Below the pieces are notes generated by a model. It did not search any database. It was not told where the DNA came from and saw only the letters and a program-made list of their open reading frames with translations. Source: BOG-908 sp965198855 (GTDB lineage Bacteria; Pseudomonadota; Alphaproteobacteria; Acetobacterales; Acetobacteraceae). From it: a stretch of 64,000 bases of DNA. Location: NCBI GenBank assembly GCA_965198855.1, contig CBDAPZ010000001.1:1798001-1862000 (forward strand). Direction: 5' to 3'. Within the stretch, counting starts at the first letter, position 1. The number at the start of each line of letters is the position of its first letter. The position numbers were made by a program, and so were the translations under genes. Below, in pieces: positions 26,324-37,187 of the stretch.

Positions 26324-28351
26324 TTACCATATCGTGACGCGGTCTTTCGGCGCCAGATAATGGGCATCGCCTGGCTTTACGTCGAAGGCTGAGTACCAGC
26401 CGTCGATGTTCTGTGTGGGGCCGTTCACGCGGGCGACCGGGGGCGAATGTGGGTCTGTCACCAGGCGCTGACGCGCTGCGTCCGGCCGGACTTTCGCGCG
26501 CCATACCTGCGCCCAGCCGAGGAAAACGCGCTGATCGCCGGTGACACCATCCAGAACCGGCGCGGGCTTGCCGTGCAGCGATTCATGATAGGCTTGCAAC
26601 GCCAGCGTCAGGCCGCCGAGATCCGCGATGTTCTCGCCCATCGTCAGGGCCGGATTGATGTGCGCGCCTGGCAACACATCCATCGCCGCATATTCGGCAC
26701 CAAAACGTTTGCTGAGCTCGGCAAAACGCTTGGCGTCGTCCTCGGTCCACCAATCATGCAGACGGCCTTTCGCGTCGTATTTGCGGCCCTCGTCATCAAA
26801 GCCGTGTGTCATCTCGTGACCGATGACACCGCCGATTGCGCCATAATTGATCGCCGCATCGGCCGCGTTGTTGAAGAACGGCGGCTGAAGGATGGCCGCA
26901 GGAAACACCACCTCATTAAAGCCGGGGTTGTTGTAGGCGTTCACCGTTTGCGGGGTCATGTCCCACTGATCGCGATCGACAGGGTGGCCGAGGTGCCCGA
27001 TCCAAAAATGCCACTCGAAGGCAGTGCCGCGCGTCACGTCGCCATAAAGATCGTGGTCGTCGATGACCAGCGCAGAGTAGTCGCGCCATTTTTTCGGGTA
27101 GCCGATCTGGAAGTCGAAAGCGGCAAGCTTTTCCAGCGCTTTCTGCCTGGTTGCCGCCGACATCCAGCTGTTCTTCTCAAGACGTGTATGAAAAGCATCA
27201 CGCAGATCATGCGTCAGCTGCACCATTTTGCGCTGCGCATCCGGCGGGAAGAATTTTGCCACGTAAACTTGGCCAACCGCCTCTCCCAGCGCGAGCTCGG
27301 TGGCAGCAACTGCACGCTTCCACCGCGGCCGCTGCTCGGGTTGGCCCTGCAGCAAATGGCTGTTGAACTCGAAAGCTTCGGTAACGAACGACTTTGACAG
27401 GCTGGGCGCAGCATTCAACGCGAGGTGAAAGGCTGCCCAGTCCTTCAGCGTCTCGATCGATGTCGCACCCACCAAAGCTGCGATCTTTGTGAGAGCGGTA
27501 TCGTCTCCCACGATGACCTGCGCGGGGCTACCGAGGTCGGCTGACTTGAAGAATGTCGGCCAGTCAAAGCCAGGTGCGTTTTTTGCGAGCTCCGCCAGGC
27601 TTTCCGGATGATACATCCTGTCGGGGTCACGCTCCTCGGCGCGTGCCCAGCTCACTTCAGCAATTTTTTGCTCGAAGCTAACGACCTTAGCGGCTGCGCC
27701 GGCGGGATCTTGCCAGCCGGCAAGTGTCAGCATGTGGGTGACGAACCCCGCATACTTGGCTTTCTTGTCGGCGAATTGCGCGGTCACGTAATAGTCGCGA
27801 TCCGGCATGCCGAGGCCAGCCTGGCCAAGATTGATTCCGTATTTGGTCGGGTCCTTGGCGTCCGGCTCGATATCCATCGCAAACAGCGAACCTTGGAAAC
27901 TGCCTTGTGCCTTGCCCTGGAGGGCCGCGAAATCGGCGGCACTTTGAAGCGCTTTTACGGCAGCAAGATCCGCCTGCAGCGGTTTAGCACCAAGGGAGTC
28001 GATATACGCCTCATCCATGAAAGCCTTGTACATCGCACCGGTTTTACCGGCCGAGTCACTTGGCTTTCCCGAAACATGCGCGGACGCTGCATCGAGAATC
28101 CCATGCACACGCTGCTCGGAGAGATCGGCCAGCTCAATGAAGGCACCGAAATTCGTCCGGTCTGGTGGGATCACGATGGCCTTCACCGCGGCGCCATTTG
28201 CAAATTCAAAGAAATTATCGCCGGGCTTGACGCTTTTGTCCTGGCCGGCGAGGTCAAATCCCCAGCTGCCGGAGTCCGGCGCGGTTGCAGCCTGCGCTGA
28301 GAGCGCAAACAAACCCACTGCAGCAGTAGCGAACAAGCGGCTGCGTATCAT
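26324..28351 (-). CDS. M13 family zinc metallopeptidase (PepO/neprilysin-like), exported
   Basis: This 675-residue M13 (neprilysin/PepO-type) peptidase degrades oligopeptides. It has a cleavable signal, MIRSRLFATAAVGLFALSAQA, so it is probably periplasmic. The zinc site is intact: HEMTH near residue 510 in GVIGHEMTHGFDDEG, and the third ligand Glu in MGENIADLGGL. The substrate-binding NAYNNP segment and the C-terminal DAHYLAPKDRVTIW ending are present. The start is ATG 28351. An intrinsic terminator sits only 16 bases upstream of it, so the promoter position is odd. Confidence 0.93.
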   Translation of the reverse strand: MIRSRLFATAAVGLFALSAQAATAPDSGSWGFDLAGQDKSVKPGDNFFEFANGAAVKAIVIPPDRTNFGAFIELADLSEQRVHGILDAASAHVSGKPSDSAGKTGAMYKAFMDEAYIDSLGAKPLQADLAAVKALQSAADFAALQGKAQGSFQGSLFAMDIEPDAKDPTKYGINLGQAGLGMPDRDYYVTAQFADKKAKYAGFVTHMLTLAGWQDPAGAAAKVVSFEQKIAEVSWARAEERDPDRMYHPESLAELAKNAPGFDWPTFFKSADLGSPAQVIVGDDTALTKIAALVGATSIETLKDWAAFHLALNAAPSLSKSFVTEAFEFNSHLLQGQPEQRPRWKRAVAATELALGEAVGQVYVAKFFPPDAQRKMVQLTHDLRDAFHTRLEKNSWMSAATRQKALEKLAAFDFQIGYPKKWRDYSALVIDDHDLYGDVTRGTAFEWHFWIGHLGHPVDRDQWDMTPQTVNAYNNPGFNEVVFPAAILQPPFFNNAADAAINYGAIGGVIGHEMTHGFDDEGRKYDAKGRLHDWWTEDDAKRFAELSKRFGAEYAAMDVLPGAHINPALTMGENIADLGGLTLALQAYHESLHGKPAPVLDGVTGDQRVFLGWAQVWRAKVRPDAARQRLVTDPHSPPVARVNGPTQNIDGWYSAFDVKPGDAHYLAPKDRVTIW

Positions 28352-28366
28352 CCAGCATACTCCCAA

Positions 28367-28396
28367 TAAAAAAATCCAGGGGTTATACCCCTGGAC
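28367..28396 (-). terminator. Intrinsic terminator just upstream of the M13 gene
   Basis: On minus, CCAGGGGTATAACCCCTGG (28376-28394) is a perfect palindrome followed by a run of seven T (28368-28374), the classic Rho-independent form. It probably ends the alpha/beta hydrolase transcript. As it is immediately before the M13 start it could also act as an attenuator. A second hairpin, GGGGC-GAG-GCCCC, lies at 28403-28415. Confidence 0.72.
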
Positions 28397-28535
28397 CTTC
28401 TAGGGGCGAGGCCCCGACCTCTCACTGATGCACATAACTCTTGCAACAGCTAAGACCCTTAGCAACGGGTGCCTTCGCCCGATACCAACCAACGCACGAA
28501 AGCGTGACGCGCAACGGGAGGCTCCATGTGCGCCC

Positions 28536-29201
28536 CTAGTCGGCGGCGAGTGCCATCGTCTTACGCGCTTGCACCTTCTTTACATAATCCTCCGTCGCAT
28601 CGCCAACCTGCTCTGCGTGATTGGCGAACACGTGATCAGCGCCTGCAAAAATACGGTAGTCGACCGTCACATTCTTCTGAGTGTTTAACTTATCCACAAG
28701 CTTTCGAACGGAAGGCTCAGGCACCAACTCGTCCGAGTCGCCATGGATCAGTAAGCCGCCGCAAGGACATGGCGCCAGGAAACCAAAATCGTAATGGCTC
28801 GCCGGAGGTGCAACCGAAATCCACCCGGACACCTCGGGCCGGCGCATCAGCAGCTGCATGCCGACAAATGCACCGAAGGAATAGCCGGCGATCCAAAGGC
28901 CGCCATGGGATGGATTGACCATCTGCATCCAGTCGAGCGCTGCTGCGGCGTCACCGATCTCGCCAATGCCCCCGTCATAGCGACCCTGGCTGCGACCAAC
29001 GCCTCGAAAATTGAAGCGCATCACGGAAAACCCAAGCTTCTGGAAGCTCTGATACATCGTGTAGGCTATGCGGTTATTCATAGTGCCGCCATGCAGCGGG
29101 TGCGGGTGCATGATCAGAGCGAGGGGAGCATTGCTCTCCTTGCTATGATGGTAGCGACCCTCCAGGCGCCCGTCGGGGCCGGCGAACATCACCTCAGGCA
29201 T
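28536..29201 (-). CDS. Alpha/beta hydrolase
   Basis: This 221-residue cytoplasmic alpha/beta hydrolase is of the small dienelactone-hydrolase-like type. It shows the HPHPLHGG oxyanion segment, the nucleophile Ser in WIAGYSFGAFVG, a catalytic Asp in HGDSDELVP and the His in GADHVFANH. In many Alphaproteobacteria such a gene lies beside cysteine desulfurase and Fe-S assembly genes, as here (divergent from the desulfurase pair). A role in Fe-S metabolism is only suggested by that pairing. Confidence 0.87.
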   Translation of the reverse strand: MPEVMFAGPDGRLEGRYHHSKESNAPLALIMHPHPLHGGTMNNRIAYTMYQSFQKLGFSVMRFNFRGVGRSQGRYDGGIGEIGDAAAALDWMQMVNPSHGGLWIAGYSFGAFVGMQLLMRRPEVSGWISVAPPASHYDFGFLAPCPCGGLLIHGDSDELVPEPSVRKLVDKLNTQKNVTVDYRIFAGADHVFANHAEQVGDATEDYVKKVQARKTMALAAD

Positions 29202-29474
29202 AGATTTTCTTCATTCTTCCAAGGCCGGGTCGAGGCGTGACGCCGGCGCAAAAGCAAAACCGTGTAGTCCATGCGCGCACTGCCTCGCGCGCTACGAACG
29301 TATATGGTCTGGTCAGGACAACAGACTAGGTGCTGCCAGAGACCGACCGGGCCGTGAAGCCAGTCACAAATATAGGCAGAGTGTAGAGGCAGATAACACT
29401 AGAATCGACGCATGCCCTTCATGTTTCCATGGAGGGGCGCCAGTTGAGTGCTTTCCGCAGCCTAAGCGAGCCAC

Positions 29475-30554
29475 ATGATTTATCTCGATGCCAACGCGAC
29501 GGAGCCACTGCGCCCAGAAGCCCGTGAAGCGGTTTTGGTGACGCTGGATGTGGTCGGAAACCCTTCCTCTATCCATGCGGCCGGGCGGGAAGCCCGGAAA
29601 ATACTCGAGTCGTCACGCCGAATACTGGCCGACCGCTTTGGCGTGGAGCGTGAGGATGTCGTTTTTACCTCCGGCGGCACCGAGGCAAACGCGCTGGCGA
29701 TACACGGGCTTGGCGGCAACCGGCTGGTGCTTGCTGGTGCCACCGAGCACGATGCAGTGCGCCATGCGATCAAGGGCTCGGAGCCAGCCACGGTTCCGGT
29801 TTTGCAGAGTGGGCAGATCGATCTCAATTCGTTGTCCAGTATGCTCAAGGCCTTACACCCAGGGCTGGTTTGCCTGATGCTTGCGAATAATGAGACGGGC
29901 ATTCTGCACCCGATTGCCGAGGCTGCGGCACTTTGTCATGCCCATGGCAGCTTGCTCCATGTGGATGCCGTGCAGGCAGCCGGCCGTATGGAGATCATGT
30001 TGCCACTGCTCGGGGCAGACAGCCTCGCGATCTCGGCGCACAAGCTGGGCGGACCGAAAGGTGCCGGTGCTCTCCTTCTAGCACCCGAGGCCCCATCCCT
30101 GGATGCTCATATTCGCGGCGGCGGGCAGGAACGCGGCCGTCGTGGCGGCACGCCTGCGCTTCCCGCCATCGCCGGTTTTGCGGCAGCGCTGCAGGCCACC
30201 GGGCCAACACCGCGATTGGGCCAACTGCGTGACCGGGCACAGGCGGCTGCGGTCACCGCTGGTGCCATCGTCTGCGGCGAGGGCGAGCGGTTATCCAACA
30301 CCACCTGCCTTGCCCGGCCGGGCCGACGGGCCGAGACGCAGGTGATCGCGCTCGATCTTGCCGGCATTGCGGTGTCGGCCGGTGCAGCCTGCAGCTCGGG
30401 CAAGGTGGCGCGCAGTCATGTGCTTGAGGCGATGGGGCTGCATGACCTCGCCGCCTGTGCCATCCGTGTCTCATTGCCCTGGAACGTGACCGAGGCCGAT
30501 ATAGATGGGTTTATCAGAGCCTATGTCGCTACCGTTCGAATGGAAGCCGCGTGA
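29475..30554 (+). CDS. Cysteine desulfurase, NifS-like (first of pair)
   Basis: This 359-residue PLP enzyme removes sulfur from cysteine to give persulfide and alanine. The PLP Lys lies in ISAHKLGGPKG (near 191) and the active-site Cys in GAACSSGK (near 306), both intact. It is shorter and more divergent than the IscS-like copy that follows, with which it overlaps by four bases. The two share the opening MIYLD and the overall fold, which suggests an old duplication. In related bacteria this gene heads iron-sulfur cluster operons. Confidence 0.9.
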   Translation: MIYLDANATEPLRPEAREAVLVTLDVVGNPSSIHAAGREARKILESSRRILADRFGVEREDVVFTSGGTEANALAIHGLGGNRLVLAGATEHDAVRHAIKGSEPATVPVLQSGQIDLNSLSSMLKALHPGLVCLMLANNETGILHPIAEAAALCHAHGSLLHVDAVQAAGRMEIMLPLLGADSLAISAHKLGGPKGAGALLLAPEAPSLDAHIRGGGQERGRRGGTPALPAIAGFAAALQATGPTPRLGQLRDRAQAAAVTAGAIVCGEGERLSNTTCLARPGRRAETQVIALDLAGIAVSAGAACSSGKVARSHVLEAMGLHDLAACAIRVSLPWNVTEADIDGFIRAYVATVRMEAA

Positions 30555-31729
30555 TCTATCTTGATAACCTTGCGACCACGCCGGTCGACCCACGCGTGAT
30601 GGAGGCGGCAAGGCCGTATTTCGAGACTTTCTTCGGCAATCCGCATAGCGTCGAGCACGAGATGGGCCACATTGCGGCGCAGGCGGTAGAAGTCGCGCGC
30701 GGCGAAGTGGCATCTCTCATCGGTGCTGATCCGCGTGAGATCATCTTCACCAGCGGCGCTACCGAGGCGAATAATTTGGCCATCAAGGGTGCCGCCAGGT
30801 TTGCCGGCAATGCCGGGCCGCGCCAGATTGTGACGCTGGCAACCGAACATAAATGCGTCCTTGAGAGTGTCCGGGACCTTGCTGCGGAGGGCTTTGCCCC
30901 GGTGATCTTGCCGGTCCTGCAGGATGGACACGCCGATCTACAGGCACTGAAGGCAGCGCTAGAGACGCCCACATTGCTGGTGAGCGTGATGGCAGCCAAC
31001 AATGAGACGGGTGTGCTGCAGAATTTACCGGCAGTGGCAGAGCTTGTGCGTGCTGCGGGTGCATTGCTGCATTCGGACCTGGCTCAGGCGGCCGGCAAAA
31101 TACGGATCGATGTGAACGCGATGGGGCTGCATTTGGCCTCGATCAGCGGGCACAAACTTTACGCTCCAAAGGGCATCGGAGCGCTTTATGTGCGCAGGCG
31201 GCCGCGTGTGCGGCTTACGCCGCTGTTCTCCGGCGGAGGGCAGGAGCGCGGTCTACGCTCGGGCACCATACCGGCGCCGCTCGCGGTGGGATTTGGCGCG
31301 GCGTGCCGTATTGCGCAGGCGGACATGCAGGACGATGCCGACCGCATCGCGGTCCAGCGAGAAGCATTTTTGAGCCAGCTTCAAGCGGCCTGCCCAGGTG
31401 TCGTGGAGAATGCCGCCGGGGCAGTGTGTTTGCCCGGAGCGCTCAATTTGCGCTTTCCAGCTGCTCGCGCGCTCGACCTGATTGCCGCCTGCCCGACCCT
31501 CTGCGTATCGACAGGGTCGGCGTGCACTTCCGCAGAGATCGCGCCTAGCCACGTGCTTACAGCCATGGGTCTTACGCGGGACGAGGCGGCGCACAGCTTG
31601 CGTATCGGTATCGGACGTTTTACCTCCGCCGCCCAGATCACCGAGGCGGTTGGCTTGCTAGCCGACGCCCATAAACGGCTTGCGCGGCCACACGCTGCCA
31701 GAGCCGACGACACTTTAGCCGAGGCCTGA
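30551..31729 (+). CDS. iscS: Cysteine desulfurase, IscS-like (second of pair)
   Basis: This 392-residue IscS-type cysteine desulfurase starts at GTG 30551, overlapping the previous stop (GTGA). The PLP Lys lies in ISGHKLYAPKG (near 201) and the catalytic Cys in STGSACTSAEIAPSHV (near 325), on the flexible loop that hands sulfur to a scaffold. A ferredoxin gene follows six bases later. No iscU, iscA, hscA or hscB is present nearby, so the sulfur acceptor must be encoded elsewhere, either an IscU or the SUF system. Confidence 0.93.
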   Translation: MIYLDNLATTPVDPRVMEAARPYFETFFGNPHSVEHEMGHIAAQAVEVARGEVASLIGADPREIIFTSGATEANNLAIKGAARFAGNAGPRQIVTLATEHKCVLESVRDLAAEGFAPVILPVLQDGHADLQALKAALETPTLLVSVMAANNETGVLQNLPAVAELVRAAGALLHSDLAQAAGKIRIDVNAMGLHLASISGHKLYAPKGIGALYVRRRPRVRLTPLFSGGGQERGLRSGTIPAPLAVGFGAACRIAQADMQDDADRIAVQREAFLSQLQAACPGVVENAAGAVCLPGALNLRFPAARALDLIAACPTLCVSTGSACTSAEIAPSHVLTAMGLTRDEAAHSLRIGIGRFTSAAQITEAVGLLADAHKRLARPHAARADDTLAEA

Positions 31730-31735
31730 GCACAC

Positions 31736-32065
31736 ATGCCCAAGATGACTTTTGTTGAACGCGACGGCACCGAGCGGGTAGTCGACGCGCCGTTGGGGCT
31801 GTCAGTGCTGGAGGTGGCGCACAAGCATGGCGTGGATATCGAGGGCGCTTGCGAGGGATCGCTTGCCTGTTCGACGTGCCACGTGGTCGTCGATCCGACC
31901 TGGTATGGTCGCTTGTCGAAGGCGACTGAGGATGAGGAAGACATGCTGGATCTGGCGTTTGGGTTGCAGTCCACCAGCCGGCTCGGCTGCCAGATCGTCA
32001 TGACACTCGAACTCGACGGCTTGGTCGTCAAACTGCCTGCCGCCACACGCAACCAGATGGGTTAA
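31736..32065 (+). CDS. fdx: [2Fe-2S] ferredoxin, Isc/adrenodoxin type
   Basis: This 109-residue adrenodoxin-type ferredoxin has cluster ligands Cys39, Cys45, Cys48 and Cys85 in the CX5CX2C...C pattern. It is the electron donor of Isc-type iron-sulfur assembly and lies six bases after iscS in the same operon. The ending TRNQMG is typical. A family B hairpin follows the stop. Confidence 0.95.
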   Translation: MPKMTFVERDGTERVVDAPLGLSVLEVAHKHGVDIEGACEGSLACSTCHVVVDPTWYGRLSKATEDEEDMLDLAFGLQSTSRLGCQIVMTLELDGLVVKLPAATRNQMG

Positions 32066-32074
32066 AGCGCGCCT

Positions 32075-32124
32075 AAAGAAATGACGGGGGGTTTGGGGGA
32101 CAGGCTCTGTCCCCCATTTCTTTT
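32075..32124. repeat. Family B G/C-rich hairpin repeat, copy 3 (inverted)
   Basis: GGGGGACAG-GCT-CTGTCCCCC forms a nine-pair stem with ATTTCTTTT after it on plus. AAGAAATG and CATTTCTT form outer arms. It lies between the convergent ferredoxin and aconitase genes and is inverted relative to copies at 7490 and 26271. It has the form of a strong intrinsic terminator for ferredoxin. Confidence 0.8.
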
Positions 32125-32125
32125 C

Positions 32126-34813
<2,688 letters not shown>

Positions 34814-35081
34814 GCCTTAAGATCCTGATGGTGCGTTGCAAAGCGGGTTATACCCCCGCACCAAGCCGTCACAACCCAGGAAAAGACGGGTGAGGTCCAC
34901 CTAGGCCGCGCAGCATCGCCGCGAAATGTTCGATAAACTGTTGACGAGCGGGCGGGAGAGGATAGCACATCTCCCCTAAAACGATTTTTTCCATGTAATA
35001 CGTGCAGATGTGAAACCGCGGACGGTGCGGTGGACGATAGAGAGCAAGATTGGCGTAACATGTCGCCTGGCCTGGAGACAC
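34814..35081. promoter_or_regulatory. acnA / coiled-coil gene divergent region with palindrome
   Basis: This holds the acnA leader and the promoter of the plus-strand gene. On minus, a hairpin GCGGG-GGTATAA-CCCGC (34843-34859) lies 30 bases before the acnA start. Its core GGGTATAACCC also occurs before the M13 gene. On plus, TTGACG at 34941-34946 could be a -35 element, with a poor -10. A 41-codon frame on minus (34869-34994) lacks a ribosome site. Confidence 0.4.
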
Positions 35082-35855
35082 ATGCCTAGATACGGTATCG
35101 AGGAAGAGGGCTGGTTCGAGGCGGTGCGCACCGGCCTTGAACGTCGCGGGTTCAAGCTACGCCTCCAGCAACGCTCCATTATCATCGACAAGGAAGCCCG
35201 GCTGCCGCGCATCGTCGGCTCCGCGCGCGAATTTCTGGAATTTGCGGAGCGGCAAGGCCTTCGGATTGATCAGAGTGCCTTTTCGGAGGCTGATCGCTAT
35301 GGCGATGGCCGCTCGGATTTGAGCGGCCGTGCATCGGCCTCTCCGTTCGAGACGCCGCCAGAGGATGCCGTCGCTGTTCCACAGCGGCGCTTCGAGACCG
35401 CTGTTGTGGAAGCGCGTAGGCCGGAAGCGGTGGCGGTCGAGACACGGCTGGTGGAATTGCGCCAGGAGCAGGAACGACAGGCGGCCGAGCGGCATGCGGT
35501 GCAGAGCCTGGCGCAGGAAAAAGCCGAAGTTGAGGATCGCTACGCAGCGCTCGAGGAGCGGTATCAGCAGTTGGAGGCCGAGCAGCGCCGGCTTGGGCGC
35601 CTGCTCGCAGAAGCGGAGAAGCAGCGCGACTTGTATCAGCTTTCCGCCTCGGCGGCGGAGGATCGCCTGCGGGACGTGCAACTGGAACATGAGACGACGC
35701 CCATGAACAAAGGCGGCGACAAGCGCTTCGACCAGCTTCGCCGTTTCCTGGCGCGGGAGCTGCACCCAGACCTTGCACGGCCTGATTCGGCAGAGCGTTC
35801 CGTGCGGGAGGCGCTGTTCAAACGTGTCTGGGCCAAGATCGAACAGCTGTCCTAG
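35082..35855 (+). CDS. Coiled-coil protein with J-domain-like HPD tail, function unknown
   Basis: I do not recognise a named family for this 257-residue protein. It has an N-terminal globular part (about 1-65, charged alpha/beta), a Pro/Ala-rich linker, and a long coiled coil at about 115-205 rich in Glu, Gln, Arg and Ala. The C-terminal helix pair (214-255) carries HPD at 228-230 in FLARELHPDLARPD, followed by SVREALFKRVWAKI. This resembles helices II-III of a DnaJ J-domain. ATG 35082 has TGGAG five bases upstream. Its TAG stop abuts the ccmA GTG start, so it is translated together with the cytochrome c maturation genes. Confidence 0.8.
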   Translation: MPRYGIEEEGWFEAVRTGLERRGFKLRLQQRSIIIDKEARLPRIVGSAREFLEFAERQGLRIDQSAFSEADRYGDGRSDLSGRASASPFETPPEDAVAVPQRRFETAVVEARRPEAVAVETRLVELRQEQERQAAERHAVQSLAQEKAEVEDRYAALEERYQQLEAEQRRLGRLLAEAEKQRDLYQLSASAAEDRLRDVQLEHETTPMNKGGDKRFDQLRRFLARELHPDLARPDSAERSVREALFKRVWAKIEQLS

Positions 35856-36446
35856 GTGGCCGCGTCTGCGCGCTTGGTGGCGGAGGCGATCAGCGCCTTC
35901 CGTGGCGACCGGCTGGTGCTCGACCGGATTTCGTTCTCCGTCCCTGCGGGCGGCGCGCTCGTTCTGCTCGGCCCGAATGGCGCCGGCAAATCCACCCTTC
36001 TTCGCGCGGTTGCGGGATTGAAGCGGCTAGATGGAGGCCGCTTGCTGTTCGACGGTGCTGACGATCTGGAGGGCAAGGTCGCCTATTTGGGCCATCTCGA
36101 CGCAATCAAGCCCGGGCTTACGGCGGCTGAAAACCTAGCCTTCACTGCGCGCATCTCGGGGCGAGACATGGGTTACGCGCTGGAGGCGCTGGGCCTGGCT
36201 TCGCTTTCTGGGCTACCCGCGCGCATGCTGTCGGCAGGTCAGAAGCGCCGCCTTGCTTTGGCGAGGTTGAGCCTGACGGCGGCGCCCGTCTGGCTGCTAG
36301 ACGAACCCACCTTGGGGGTCGACGCACATTCCGTTGCGGCTTTTGGGAAGGTGCTGGCGGACCACCGCGCGCAGGGTGGCGTTGTGCTGGCGGCGACCCA
36401 TTTGCCGCTGCCGATGGATGATTTCGTCGAGCTGCAGCTCGGATGA
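35856..36446 (+). CDS. ccmA: Heme exporter ATP-binding protein CcmA
   Basis: This 196-residue ABC ATPase is of the CcmAB(CD) system for cytochrome c maturation, needed to release holo-CcmE heme chaperone in the periplasm. Walker A GPNGAGKST (39-47), signature LSAGQKRRLALARL and Walker B VWLLDEPT are intact. The short length is typical of CcmA. It starts with GTG directly after the preceding gene's TAG stop and overlaps ccmB by four bases. Confidence 0.93.
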   Translation: MAASARLVAEAISAFRGDRLVLDRISFSVPAGGALVLLGPNGAGKSTLLRAVAGLKRLDGGRLLFDGADDLEGKVAYLGHLDAIKPGLTAAENLAFTARISGRDMGYALEALGLASLSGLPARMLSAGQKRRLALARLSLTAAPVWLLDEPTLGVDAHSVAAFGKVLADHRAQGGVVLAATHLPLPMDDFVELQLG

Positions 36447-37093
36447 GGGCTTTTTCGGCCTTGGTGGCGCGCGAGCTGCGCCTGGCCTTGCGCCACGGCG
36501 GCGACACGCTGGGCGCCCTGCTGTTCTTTTTCGTCACCGGCGCGCTGTTTCCGCTAGCCATAGGTCCCTCACCCCAGGTCCTGTCAACGCTCACGCCGGG
36601 TATATTGTGGGTCTGCGCCCTGCTGGCGGCGCTACTGCCTTTGGATCGGCTTTTTGGTGCCGATCTCGATGACGGATCCCTAGACCTTTTGCTGCTGAGC
36701 GGGCTGCCGGCGAGCGTGGTGGCCCTCGGCAAGGCGCTGACGCATTGGCTCGTCACGGGAGTGCCGCTGCTGTTCGCCGCCATCCCACTGGCGGTGATGC
36801 TGCATCTTCCAGCAGCAGAACTCCCGACCCTCGTGGGCGGCTTGCTGATGGGCACCGCCGTTCTGTCGCTCTTGGGCACAGCCTGCGCTGCCATCGTGCT
36901 GGGCGCGCGCCGCGGCAGCGTTCTTCTGCCGATCCTGGTGCTCCCACTCACCACGCCCGTGCTCATCTTCGGTGCGGCAGCACTCGTGGATGCGCCGCGG
37001 GCGAATTTGCTGCTGCTCGGGGCATACCTGGCCGCCTGCCTCCCGCTCTGCCCGGTCGCAGCCGGTGCTGCATTGCGTAGCGCTATGGAGTAG
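36443..37093 (+). CDS. ccmB: Heme exporter membrane protein CcmB
   Basis: This 216-residue CcmB permease subunit has six hydrophobic segments and the conserved beginning VARELRLALRHGGDTL followed by LFFFVTGALFPLAIG. It partners CcmA, whose stop overlaps its ATG. ccmC, ccmD, ccmE and the other maturation genes do not follow. The next gene is a GGDEF-EAL protein, so the ccm set is split in this genome. Confidence 0.93.
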   Translation: MRAFSALVARELRLALRHGGDTLGALLFFFVTGALFPLAIGPSPQVLSTLTPGILWVCALLAALLPLDRLFGADLDDGSLDLLLLSGLPASVVALGKALTHWLVTGVPLLFAAIPLAVMLHLPAAELPTLVGGLLMGTAVLSLLGTACAAIVLGARRGSVLLPILVLPLTTPVLIFGAAALVDAPRANLLLLGAYLAACLPLCPVAAGAALRSAME

Positions 37094-37187
37094 CCGGACC
37101 GCAATCGATACGATAAGGTAGTAATTTAAACGTTTCGTAAATTGTTTGACGCCTAGCTTGCCTTCACGCAGGGCAGCGAAGGTGTTC

